Part shown: positions 25,753-38,950 of the stretch, piece by piece | Layout: each line of letters opens with the position of its first letter | Numbering within the stretch: the first letter of the stretch is position 1 | The notes under the pieces: generated by a model | Database searches by the model: none | What the model was told of the DNA's origin: nothing | The model's input: only the letters and a program-made list of their open reading frames with translations | Source: Amphiduros pacificus | Taxonomy: Eukaryota > Annelida > Polychaeta > Phyllodocida > Hesionidae | Assembly: GCA_949316495.1 (NCBI GenBank) | Contig: OX439001.1 | Location: 35,545,023 to 35,609,022, forward strand | DNA: 64,000 nt | Direction of reading: 5' to 3' | Translations under genes and position numbers: made by a program

Positions 25753-26690
25753 AACAATCATACTATGGTGAAAATGATTATATACATTACTGCTCACAAT
25801 ATATCCAAACCTGATTATACACTATTATGCTAACATTATATCCAAACCTGATTATATACATTACTACTCACATTATATCCAAACCTGATTATACACTATT
25901 ATGCTAACATTATATCCAAACCTGATTATGTACTTTACTGCTAACATTACATCCAAACCTGATTATATACTGTACTGCTCACATTATATCCTAACCTGAT
26001 TATATCTGTACTGTTCACATTATATACAAACCTGATTATATACTTTACTGCTAACATTATACACTAACCTGATTATATACATTACTACTCACATTATATC
26101 CTAACCTGATTATATACATTACTACTCACATTATATCCAAACCTAATTATACACTATTATGCTAACATTATATCCTAACCTGATTATATACATTACTACT
26201 CACATTATATCCAAATCTAATTATACACTATTATGCTAACATTATATCCAAACCTGATTATACACTATTATGCTAACATTATATCCTAACCTAATTATAT
26301 ACATTACTACTCACATTATATCCAAACCTGATTATACACTATTATGCTAACATTATATCCAAACCTGATTATGTACTTTACTGCTAACATTACATCCAAA
26401 CCTGATTATATACCGTACTGCTCACATTATATCCTAACCTGATTATATACTTTACTGCTAACATTACATCCAAACCTGATTATATACTGTACTGCTCACA
26501 TTATATCCTAACCTGATTATATCCTTTACTGCTAACATTACATCCAAACCTGATTATATACTGTACTACTCACATTATATCCTAACCTGATTATATCCTT
26601 TACTGCTAACATTATATCCAAACCTGATTATATACTTTACTGCTAACATTATATCCAAACCTGATTATATAAAACAATGCTAACGTTATA
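25753..26690. repeat. 37-bp satellite array, about 25 units
   Basis: The word atatccaaacctgatta recurs every 37 bases (for example 25801, 25838, 25875). Neighbouring units alternate between two spacer types (actattatgctaac and cattactactcac), so much of the array behaves as a 74-bp dimer. The right part uses other spacers (tttactgctaac). Confidence 0.95.
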
Positions 26691-26699
26691 TCCTTACAT

Positions 26700-28130
26700 T
26701 TTAAGGATATCATACACCATAAAGCTAACATTATAGCCAAACCTGATTCCATATAATTTGGAATATATGCTGGCCTCTTATTAGGACATAACCTAATTTA
26801 GCAATGTCTCGTCTGAGCCCCTCAAAAGATATTGACAGAGTTTTCAATCAATATTCAACTATCTTGGTTTCAAAATATTCACAGCTTGGCACCCCCAATC
26901 ACAACCGATTTTGATCTTTAATCAATACCTGTGAATGCCCTCCCAACACAGGACTATTCATCTTTTTTATCTCCACACTGAATTTCATTTCCTCTTAAGT
27001 CTGGAATTTCCTCTTATGAGAAAAACACATTATTTTGAATTTAGACAACCATCTCATTTGTAAAGATTTCTGGCATCAACTAAGATTTTGCCATTATTTT
27101 AATTATGATCTTAAAATGTAATTGCGCAAATGCAAAGTTAATTTTTGACATTTTCATCAAAACCAGCTTCACACATTTAAGAGCAAGTCACAGACGTCAT
27201 CAAATGGATCAAAACTTTTACACCACGTACCTCAACAAATTTGGCCAATTGCAAGGTGTCATGCCAAATTTGTACCACATCACATCCCAACACTAATTCA
27301 ATATATATGCATATATGGAGGACTCATAACTGATAAAACATACCACACTGACATTTAGGAAGTACATTTGTAACGCTATAAATAGAGAATGCATACAAGA
27401 AGGCCGAATTTCCTCCTGTGGTTTGCAACTAAGATTTCATTGCATTAATGATGCGATATTCCTTTTTGAGAATCAATGGCGCCTAGTGTTATTTTAGAAC
27501 AGCGGAAGATTAGCGTCATTTGTTGCTGCTGTTCAGAAATTTGGCCACACTACACACGTTACCATTGTAGTATTATGAGAACACAAACAGATGTAAAAGA
27601 CAAATAAACGTATTAACAAAAGAAATTGTTGATTTGGTCTTTTTTCTCTTTATTTGTGAAACAATCTAATTTGCTACGAGTTAATGTAATCAAGAATGCT
27701 CTTCCACATTTTCTTAATCGGTCCCACAATCCGTATCCGTATCACAATATGACGTGTTAAATCAAATATTACAATGTGTACATATCGACATGGATATATA
27801 TAGGTCGGACTAGATTTGAATCAAAAGAGAGTTAACACCAGGTTAGGCACTATGAGACATCACTCGATAAAAATTGTCATTTTCAAATTATCTTATTAAA
27901 GGGTCACAAAATGACCTTCAGGCGACATTGACCTTGGTACAGGTCAATTCAACAAAAAGTAGCTTACTTGCAAAGGTAAGAAGGAAAGAGAGACAAAAAG
28001 GCACTGGAAATGAAGCCTAAATAATATAATTGTAGCCCTTTGGACAGGCATGGTTTGACCAGGGGGCAGATTCTAGGATTCAGCCTGTATAAGGCCCATA
28101 TGGAGGTAGCTTGATGGGGAGGAGACCATA
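26700..28130. other. Intergenic sequence, no gene seen
   Basis: Unique sequence. No coding frame or SINE was recognised. Confidence 0.5.
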
Positions 28131-28135
28131 CAAAG

Positions 28136-28520
<385 letters not shown>

Positions 28521-28524
28521 GTAT

Positions 28525-31500
28525 TTTGCTAACATTTATAAATATTCTCTAAATGGTACGTTTTACATTCCACTTCCAACAACATGTGATTTATAATTGT
28601 GGGATTTGGGCGAGCAAATTACATTTTTTATTGAACCCAACGTAGTGTGAGCAGCAAGTTGCTTCCTGTGTGGGAGTGGCTCATCATTTCTGAGTCAGAT
28701 CTTAAATGAGTTTGGCCCCATTAAACATACATTGAAAGTATCACTAGATTCAAAATATATAAAACACCTGGATTCGTATGATATCCTATTTCAGTATAAA
28801 ATAAAGCAACATGTTAAGGCGCAGTTTCACTGTATCAAACAGAGTGAGCAGATCAGTTGTGGAGTAGAATATATCCAAAGTTTTGTGCATCCACCTTTGT
28901 TCGTTTTTGTCGGCTTTGAACACTGATACAGAATGAAAGTATTCAGGAGTAAACACACAGAGAAAACGTACTAATACGGAAATACATGGACAAGACGGAT
29001 GTAGTGCGGACAGAACACGAATGAGAAGCTGACCAATACGGACGTACATTTTCTGTTCGCATCTTGTGCTGACCAACTATGTCATCTCCGTACCTTTTTT
29101 TGCACAAATGCAGGATTCAGCAAATATCACCAAAATATCACAGTGAAAACACAGAATGATATACATACAAAGCGTTCGCATTCATAACCCACTCAGAAAC
29201 AAAGACAGTGCGAACTGGCTGTTCACATCTCCTCCATACAAAATGTTCAACTTGCTGAAAAAAAATAACAGACGGTCATACCCAAAACTGATCTGGGTCC
29301 AAAATGAAGGAAGTCAGAAGGAGAAACCAATAAGGCAATCGAGCTGCGTTTGAGTTGCATAGACTTCCGAATTCATTCATAACACCCATTTTTTTGCCAT
29401 CTGCTTTCATCCGCTATCCCTGCCCGCTACAATGTGACCGCCACTTCAGGGATGGACTATTAATCGTTTGGGAGTAGAGGAAAAATAAGATATTTTTTAT
29501 TGAAATATATCTACATTTTTTTATTGGTCTGTAAAAGATTACAGTGTAATCTACTAATCTACAAACTACTTCTTGAGCATATATATGCATATATTTGTGA
29601 TAGTCCATTCTTTGTATGGGCTGCGGGAATGAATATCCCTAGTCTAAATTCTATGAAATGTGTATGTTGACTGTGACTAAGAAAGACAATGCTCAACACG
29701 AAGAAAATATAAAATGAAAAAGTTAATGAATTTATTAGATATATAATATTATAAGTTAATGAATTTATTAGATATATAATATTTATAAGATATTCTCTCT
29801 GCCCCTCCACCATCCACGAAGGACCGGCTTTAAAACTGGCCAATTCGAGGATGTTTGAGATATATCTGAAATATTTTCACAAAAATCTTAAAACCTTCCT
29901 CAAAACAAAAAGAATATGTGTTACTAACCAAATGTTATTATCAAAACATTGACTTCCCCAATAATTGATCTTAAGTTATTGAATTCAACTGAACCAATGG
30001 AGCAGAAAGTCGATATAAATGACAATGTATGTTGGCCTACAAGTTATGCTGTAAATTGTGTTTGTTGCTGATGCCCCAGGAACTCCTTTTCTGGTTGCCC
30101 ATTAAAACTGATTTTTACAGGTTTGAAACCCACATTCTCCTCAATATTCTACCCTCTGAACAAAGTTTTGTAATAGCAGATATGAAAGTCTCATTTTCTT
30201 TCCTCAAGGTCGGCATTCTCAATATGTCACTCACCAAAATTACTTATATTTTTTCCAATTTCCTCCTGTTTTGGTTGAACAAGGCGTCCCCGGCAACTTC
30301 TGAAAACATTAAAAATCAAATATGTTGGAAAGCTATTTGCAGTGGACTGATGGATCCTTCTTTAATGAAATATAATGTTTATATAGTTTTGTGTAAATTT
30401 TCAACTGGAACTGAGGTTGGTGTACTATATGTATTTTTTGTCGTAGACAGACTAGACTAGTTGGTTTATTTATTTCTACAATTATATATAGGCGAATATA
30501 CCTGACTTCAATGGTAAATCACGGGTAAGATTCAGTCGATAAAAATTTATTGTAGGATTGAAATATTGAATTGGGCATAAAGGCAAAAACATTCACACCT
30601 CCTTTTTACCATAAAAATAATTTGGGATACCTGAAGCCAAGCTGTGAGACCACAAAACCAAGATGGGCAAAAGTTGGTTGAAGATTGCATCAAAATCTCT
30701 TAGCGCCTGACATGTAATGGGCTCTGTATTCTGCAAAGTAAGATGTGCATATCATCTGTAACTTGTAAATGCAATTTTACACATATTTCTTTTTAGATTA
30801 TTTTTAATAAAAAGGAAGCAAACGCAATATAAATGCCACTTGAAAAATAAATAAAACCCAATGTAAGATGAAAGGAGACTTTGCACTGGGGTTCTTCCCA
30901 GAAGAATCCCCGTGAGAAACATAACACATGATAAGATGCAATAACTTAAAACGAGGTCAGGTATTATGAAACGACGGAAAATTATACTCAAGGGGAATTT
31001 ATAACTTCTTTTTAGCTTTTAAAAATAATTTTTTCCCTGATTTGTGAGAGAAAGTCTGGGGCATGACACCAGACATTGAGAGGAAAGTCTTCCGTATGGA
31101 ACCAACGTGCAGGATTTTAAAAAACCTATTGTGTTGCAGTCAGAACCATTTGTGATAATTGGTTATTAAGCCGTGAAATGACTAAAAACAAGGCGGCTGT
31201 AAGTTGGTCAAAGAATGGCTCAATATCTCCAAAGGATCTGACACACACGTATTATGTATTTTGCTTGTATTGGCTTACATATGGTAGTTTGTGCTTATTA
31301 AAATCCCTTTTCAGTATTTCACTTGTGCCATATCTGATCCGTTAACTTCTGGAAATCTTTTTTATATGTCTTTGAGGTGATTAAGGCTGTTTTTGCCCGT
31401 CAGTATGGCTGTTTTTCTCCAGATACAGTGGATTGGTGTTTGTGCATGTGAACCTGAAATTGGTGAGTAAGAAATGCATCAGTGATGATGCTATAATCTT

Positions 31501-32720
31501 TAATCGTCCTATTTGACATCAATGTGATAACATTGATGTCATTTTGGAAATATTTATTAAAAGATTTTCAATCATATATGCCTTGTTTGGTTTTACCAGT
31601 CCTCATCTGACAGACACCAACACATCTGGAACATAGATTAATCATATTACATTTTGACCCGCCAGATCTGTATTGTGCACTGTGACTGTGCCATATCTGA
31701 TTGGTTAACATCTGGTATGTCTAGCTGGACATAAAAAATCAAATAAAATGATGGATTTGCAAAGTACAAGAGAGCATTTTGTATTGCACAGTGCATCCTG
31801 TATAAACATGTTAAGTAGTGCTGACACCTGGTGCATATATCAAGTGCTACTTTCTACCAGCGAAAGGTAGAATTTTGAAAAGCTCTCCACTGTGTCTCCA
31901 AGTTTAATATTGTTTGCCTATTAGATCAACTGTCGTCACCGACTCTTCTCGGGTGGAAAGTTTATTTAATTCTCCTATGGTACGTGAAACTTCGGCAAGG
32001 GAAACAAAAACAAAAGTGATTATTTTAAGACAGAACATTGAATGAGATATCTCGAATCAGTTCAAGTTATACTGGTTTTTTCAAACACTTGGCTTGCTTC
32101 AGACATATAAAGCTTAAATAACTGAAAGATAAATAACCAAAATTATGTAAATTAAAAATAAAAGATAAAAATATAGTCTTAGTGATCAGAGAAATATGTG
32201 AACACTCTAATACATATTTATTATTTAAATTTAATTAAAATCTGGATAATAAGATACCACATTACAAGGCATTCTATGCATTACTCACATTAATCACATT
32301 ATCAACAAGGGTACACACTAGAATGGCTGTCATCTCTCTTAAAACTGAAATAAAATCAAGGTCATTGTGGTCAAATAACAATAAAGAATACGGGTATCAA
32401 AGTCTAAAACGAAAATGTATGGTGATAGAGTTTTTTTAGCAATATGATCCAAAATAATGAAATGTATTGCTTATTAAAAACTGTAAATTTGTAGACAGTT
32501 TTGAAAAGCTAAAACACGTCAAATGTCAACATTGACCTGCAGCTGTCTAGTAAACTTTAGTCGATCAATGTTACCTTTCCTTCACAAACAGTTCGTATCC
32601 ATGGACATTTTTAAAGTTGTGCTTAATAATTCGGTGTTAAATACAAGCCCACCCCGAAGCCATTTTCATCAAGATTTGGCCTCAAATATTTCACCCAACA
32701 CATTTTCCCCCGCCATCACG
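28525..32720. other. Intergenic sequence, no gene seen
   Basis: It includes a 33-bp tandem duplication at about 29733-29788 (ttaatgaatttattagatat) and a small perfect palindrome at 31515-31540 (gacatcaatg / cattgatgtc). A phrase of about 30 bases beginning tgtgccatatctgat occurs at about 31326 and again at 31686. The 143-codon frame at 30029-30460 has no recognisable motif. Confidence 0.5.
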
Positions 32721-32727
32721 ATACAAT

Positions 32728-32742
32728 GCTGCCATCTGGTGG
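32728..32742 (-). promoter_or_regulatory. CTCF-like binding motif
   Basis: The minus strand reads CCACCAGATGGCAGC, which fits the animal CTCF consensus CCASYAGRKGGCRSY at all 15 positions. A perfect match is unlikely by chance in 64 kb. It lies about 770 bases left of the 61-bp array. Confidence 0.5.
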
Positions 32743-33499
32743 AATTTCGGAATTCACAGGGTCATAAAATCTCCGATTTTAAGCTAAGGATTTTTGATGG
32801 TGCAACTTCAGATATCACATATACATAAGAGCTAAATACTTTTGCCTTTATGAATCTATAATCTGTGATCAGTTATATTGTAATTGAAGGAGTCATTCTC
32901 ATAAATTTATTTTTACATAAATGAATCGTCTTTCCAGTTTTCGCTTTTTGCTATATTTTCGGTATTATTTTCACAAAACATAACATTTTATCAAGAAAAG
33001 ACAAGTTTGAATTAATCAGAGTCTACTCTCCAATAAAAAATAACAATTTTACAACATCTCCATGTGCCATGAAATTTGCGTTTTGACGTAAATATTTTAT
33101 ATTCCAATCTCGGTCATATTTCAATATTTTGTCTCCAAAAATAATAATAGACATTTAAAGCATGACTTAAAATGACTTAAATAACTTTAAATAAATGACT
33201 TTAAATAATTATTCCTTTAAAAAGGAAGTGGGCAAACATGTTAGATATAAGTACCAGGTGTTAGACTGAAACAGTCATGAAAACTGCCTTTCGAATAACT
33301 TTTCGAATGCATTTCAGCTTACCAAAATGTTTATCCACACAGATATAAATCAGAAGACTACTCTGTATTTCTCCCTTCTGCGTCAGAATACATGACATAA
33401 ATGGTCTAGTTATGGAAAAAAAGAACTAAAGTTAAAATGTAACATTTTAAAAAACTCATTTCTGAATTGAAAAGACATATTAAAAGCTTTGTAAGAGTG

Positions 33500-35973
33500 A
33501 TGTCAGACGCCAGCAGGGTGACCTGTAGAGCAATAGTTCAATCCCTGTAATAGTAGTGGCATGTCAGACGCCACCAGGGTGACGTGAAGAATAATACTTC
33601 AATCCCTGTTATAGTAGTGGCATGTCAGACGCCGCCAGGGTGACCTGAAGAGTAATAGTTCAACCCCTGTTATAGTAATGGCATGTCAGACGCCACCAGG
33701 GTGACCCGAAGATTAATAGTTCAACCCCTGTTATAGTAGTGGCATGTCAGACGCCAGCAGGGTGACCTGAAGAGTAATAGTTCAATCCCTGTTATAGTAG
33801 TGGCATGTCAGACGCCACCAGGGTGACCTGAAGAGTAATAGTTCAATCCCTGTTATAGTAGTGGCATGTCAGACGCCACCAGAGTGACCTGAAGAGTAAT
33901 AGTTCAATCCCTGTTATAGTAGTGGCATGTCAGACGCCAGCAGGGTGACCTGAAGAGTAATAGTTCAATCCCTGTTATAGTAGTGGCATGTCAGACGCCA
34001 GCAGGGTGACCTGAAGAGTAATAGTTCAATCCCTGTTATAGTAATGGCATGTCAGACATCACCAGGGTATCTTGAAGAGTAATAGTTCAATCCCTGTTAT
34101 AGTATTGGCATGTCAGACGCCACCAGAGTGACCTGAAGAGTAATACTTCAATCCCTGTTTTAGTAGTGGCATGTCAGACGCCACCAGAGTGATCTGAAGA
34201 GTAATAGTTCAATCCCTGTTATAGTAGTGGCATGTCAGACGCCACCAGAGTGACCTGAAGAGTAATAGTTCAATCCCTGTTATAGTAGCGGCATGTCAGA
34301 CGCCACCAGGGTGACCTGAAGAGTAATAATTTAATCCCTGTTTTAGTAGTGGCATGTCAGACGCCACCAGGGTGACCTGAAGAGTAATAGTTCAATCCCT
34401 GTTATAGTAGTGGCATGTCAGACGCCACCAGGGTGACCTGAAGAGTAATAATTTAATCCCTGTTTTAGTAGTGGCATGTCAGACGCCACCAGAGTGACCT
34501 GAAGAGTAATAGTTCAATCCCTGTTATGGTAGTGGCATGTCAGACGCCACCAGAGTGACCTGAAGAGTAATAGTTCAATCCCTGTTATAGTATTGGCATG
34601 TCAGACGCCAGCAAGGTGACCTGTAGAGTAATAGTTCAATCCCTGTTATAGTAGTGGCATGTCAGACGCCAGCAGGGTGACCTGAAGAGTAATAGTTCAA
34701 TCCCTGTTATAGTAGTGGCATGTCAGACGCCAGCAAGGTGACCTGTAGAGTAATAGTTCAATCCCTGTTATAGTAGTGGCATGTCAGACGCCACCAGGGT
34801 GACCTGAAGAGTAATAGTTCAATCCCTGTTATAGTATTGGCATGTCAGACGCCAGCAGGGTGACCTGAAGAGTAATACTTCAATCCCTGTTATAGGAGTG
34901 GCATGTCAGACGCCACCAGAGTGACCTGAAGAGTAATAGTTCAATCCCTGTTATAGTAGTGGCATGTCAGACGCCAGCAGGGTGACCTGAAGAGTAATAG
35001 TTCAATCCCTGTTATAGTAGTGGCATGTCAGACGCCACCAGGGTGACCTGAAGAGTAATAGTTCAATCCCTGTTATATAGTATTGGCATGTCAGACGCCA
35101 CCAGAGTGACCTGAAGAGTAATAGTTCAATCCCTGTTATAGTAGTGGCATGTCAGACGCCAGCAGGGTGACCTGAAGAGTAATAGTTCAATCCATGTTAT
35201 AGGAGTGGCATGTCAGACGCCACCAGGGTGACCTGAAGAGTAATACTTCAATCCCTGTTATAGTAGTGGCATGTCAGACGCCACCAGGGTGACCTGAAGA
35301 GTAATAGTTCAATCCATGTTATAGGAGTGGCATGTCAGACGCCACCAGGGTGACCTGAAGAGTAATAGTTCAATCCCTGTTATAGTAGTGGTATGTCAGA
35401 CGCCACCAGGGTGACCTGAAGAGTAATAGTTCAATCCCTGTTATATAGTATTGGCATGTCAGACGCCAGCAGGGTGACCTGAAGAGTAATACTTCAATCC
35501 CTGTTATAGGAGTGGCATGTCAGACGCCACCAGAGTGACCTGAAGAGTAATAGTTCAATCCCTGTTATAGTAGTGGCATGTCAGACGCCAGCAGGGTGAC
35601 CTGAAGAGTAATAGTTCAATCCCTGTTATAGTAGTGGCATGTCAGACGCCACCAGGGTGACCTGAAGAGTAATAGTTCAATCCCTGTTATATAGTATTGG
35701 CATGTCAGACGCCAGCAGGGTGACCTGAAGAGTAATACTTCAATCCCTGTTATAGTAGTGGCATGTCAGACGCCACCAGAGTGACCTGAAGAGTAATAGT
35801 TCAATCCCTGTTATAGTAGTGGCATGTCAGACGCCAGCAGGGTGACCTGAAGAGTAATAGTTCAATCCCTGTTATAGTAGTGGCATGTCAGACGCCAGCA
35901 GGGTGACCTGAAGAGTAATAGTTCAATCCCTGTTATAGTAGTGGCATGTTAGACGCCACCGGGGTGACCTGAG
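33500..35973. repeat. 61-bp satellite array, about 40 units, with higher-order structure
   Basis: The unit begins gtagtggcatgtcagacgcc and ends tcaatccctgttata. Units differ mainly at a few diagnostic places: CCACC versus CCAGC, AGGG versus AGAG, AGTT versus ACTT, and TTATAG versus TTATATAG. A four-unit block of about 246 bases with the same variant order occurs at about 34850-35095 and 35455-35700, and a related one begins at 35700. Each unit also carries a TGACCT half-site and a B-box-like GTTCAATCCC. Confidence 0.97.
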
Positions 35974-36000
35974 TTGCTATGGGAGCTGAGCTTCTTCTAT

Positions 36001-36015
36001 TCGGCAGATGGCGCT
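36001..36015 (+). promoter_or_regulatory. CTCF-like core motif
   Basis: TCGGCAGATGGCGCT contains the full AGATGGCGC core preferred by insect and vertebrate CTCF and fits 13 of 15 consensus positions. It lies 28 bases beyond the end of the 61-bp array. Confidence 0.35.
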
Positions 36016-36019
36016 ATCA

Positions 36020-38830
36020 GTTGGGTGGGAACGCTCGCTTCCCTGGCATTCAAACTTAAAATGTTTTTCTCATCTCCCTTCCACCACACTCTTACATATG
36101 TACCAATTATACGCAGGTGTACATGTAATCAGTTAATGCCAGACACATATATTAGAAATGTTAGTGGAGTTATTGTCCTCAGCGGTTATGCATTATTATT
36201 CCTGTATTATCATGTAAAATGTTGGCTTTACATGATAAAGTATATCCCATAAATATAATATGATATGTGTGCGATTGTTATCTCTCTAATGAAATATATT
36301 AATTGAAAAAAATATTTATTGTGAACAAAATCATAAAAATATCAAAAATGACGCAAAATAGCCGCATGAGGTGGTTTTTTCCATTAGAGAACATAACTAA
36401 ATTTAGATGTGAAATGCTGGATTAAGGAACAGTTGTGGGGATAAAAAAGTTAAGTACATTAATGTGAATGGAAAACATACAGGTGCTTTCATCTTTCTTA
36501 GCTCTGCACTAGTTGATCCCGGGCACTGTGTACTTAAACAAAAACCAGCAGTTAATATTAGATTGGCTTTTGTGTGTAAGTCATAGTACATCTGTGCGTT
36601 CATGTTTGATGTGTGTTTTTTTCTCTTTATTGTCATCTTTTCTATTTCCAGACATTCAACGCGTACTTCTAACCACATAAAAGATAAACACCTAAACTTT
36701 GTGTATCATAAATGAGTCTCTTCGCTTATTCTTTAAAAAATGTTGATGTATTTTCTAAGAATAATATTACTATTTAGAAATCACCGTTGATGTTCAGCCA
36801 AAAAAGAATATCATTTCACCAACGCTTTAGTTTTCACTTTAATTTATCGGTGAGATATCTAATCAAATGTACTATTACAAAACAGCAAATACCAAGTCAA
36901 TGACGCGGGTTTAGGCTGTCAATGTAATTTCCTAGAGTCTCGTGGATAAAGGGCTGCGGGAATATATATATATATATATATATTGTGTAGGGTCAGGCGT
37001 TCTCCAATGTTAATTCCCTTTTTGTCTCTTGTGACTACAAAGATCATTATTGTCAATAAGGTGTTTTATGATTCCTTAGTACTCATAGTGTCTCATATGA
37101 TATAATCATGTGTGGGATCACTGCAGGCTGTGATCAGTGATCTCCAAGCATTCTGTCCCTGAGATCAATATCAAACAGGACTAACACACCTGCTCCCACT
37201 CTCTCTCTCTGATATCAGATATATACTGCCAACACATATCACTCAATTATTGCTGCAATATTCTACCATTCATCATAACTCTGCCCTGGAAGATAGTAGT
37301 GCATTTTATGTGTTTACACACTCGTTTTTATAAAGAAGCTTTTGCAGATTACAAGAACAAATATTCGCTAAGTATATTTCCCCTCTTGGAAAAAATATAG
37401 TTTATTTTTTTTTTCAAAATAATAATATGAATCAATTGTGAGCAGTGATAGTATGAAGATGTTTGTCCAAATCATTTTTTGGGTCTCTGCAATAAATACT
37501 TCTTTTTAATACTGGAGGAATTTAATAACGTAACACGAGATTTAATTAAGTAAATTAAACCAAGAAGAAAATATCAAGTCTATTTCTTCTCTACTTTTAA
37601 GCTGTGCCATCTCGGTCTTCAAGAATGGCTTATTAATGAAAGGTGCATATATCATATGTGTTAGAACCTGAGGAGATTTTGATGCAGTATTCGGCCAACT
37701 TACAATCACCTGTTTTAATGCATTCCCAGCTTGAGTACACTATTTAATTTCCCGGTAATACAATATATGTGAATGTATTTGCCGTTCTCACTAATGTTAA
37801 ATCCCTCATGAATGTTCCCACTCAAGTGTTTCACCTCCAAAAGTAAGTACATCGCTTATGACAAAAAAATGTCATGTAAATGGCGCACTAATTATTGGAC
37901 GCTTGATTCTTGGCACACTCTGTCTAATTCTGGCGCCAATTTAATTTTTCTGCAAGGTTATCATGTAAACATTAAGGGTTGTGGTAAAAAAGGCTTACAA
38001 AGAATAATTAGGAATTAGAAAGGTGACAACACACCAGACTCTCAACCGCAGGAATGTTTAGAAGTTCTATTTTCTTTGTCGCCTGTATTTTGCTGTAACA
38101 GAGACCCAACATGATTGTATATGTGTTGATTTTGAAAATGTAATATGTAATGTATCTTATCTAATGTGTAATCTAAGGTATCTTTTTTTAATTATTACAC
38201 TTCTGAAATTCATATCAGCTTAAAGTCCATAAGATATAATCAGTAAGAACCGGGAAATAACAAATTCTACTCTCTATGTGTAGGCGGGAAATGAAATTTA
38301 TCTGATCTTGGCGTAATGATCGATTATTTCATTTATGAATCCACTGGATATTTATTTACATTGTCAACAGTCATGAAATAATGGTTATATTTAGGATATT
38401 GATTGCAGTAACCTTTGCATTAACTAAAAGTAAATTTATCAAATATGTATGTGATTCTTATTAATGCCATTAATCGAAATAGGGCATTATGCATGATGTT
38501 GCAAGCAGCGTATGCCTTAACAAACATTCCTTATTTCAAGCGCCAGGCCTAGGTAAACTCACCAATACACACCAATAAAACTCATTAGATAGCATCAGGA
38601 TTTAATTAAAACACACCGACGGTATCTCCTGATTCCTTTACTGAACGGACTAGAACCCCCAGCGTGAGCCAAATAAAACAAGTTTATAATAATTTGAATA
38701 CATTTTAAAATATATTGAATATGTTGACATCACAGAAATTCTACTGGTTATTGTAAATATGAAATCTGAATTAGTTAATGTAAGATAAGGAAGATTTTGG
38801 TGATGGTAAAGGCGTTACAGCTTGTCAGGA
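36020..38830. other. Intergenic sequence, no gene seen
   Basis: No coding frame or SINE was recognised. A short (AT)n tract lies at about 36961-36984. Confidence 0.5.
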
Positions 38831-38832
38831 TA

Positions 38833-38950
38833 GTAATCCCCCCTTAGCCATCCCGTAACGAGCACGGAGCCCCGGAGAAGCCTTCGGAGGCTGGCCCGGG
38901 TCCCGCGGGACCTTCACACGGCGCTGCCTGCTAGGGCTGAACAGGATTAC
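38833..38950. other. GC-rich 118-bp islet with short terminal inverted repeats
   Basis: Between GTAATCC (38833-38839) and GGATTAC (38944-38950) lies sequence much richer in G and C than either flank, including GAGCCCCGGAGAAGCC, GCCTTCGGAGGC and CCCGGGTCCCGCGGGA. Several small hairpins can form inside. It could be a tiny nonautonomous element, a processed RNA fragment or a CpG islet. No RNA family was recognised. Confidence 0.4.

Noticed and set aside
30029-30460. 143-codon plus-strand frame
   Set aside because: No motif or splice context, a hydrophobic low-complexity mix, and no support beyond being open.
33500-35973. CRISPR-like array
   Set aside because: The 61-bp units are contiguous with no unique spacers, and the genome is eukaryotic. 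It is a satellite.
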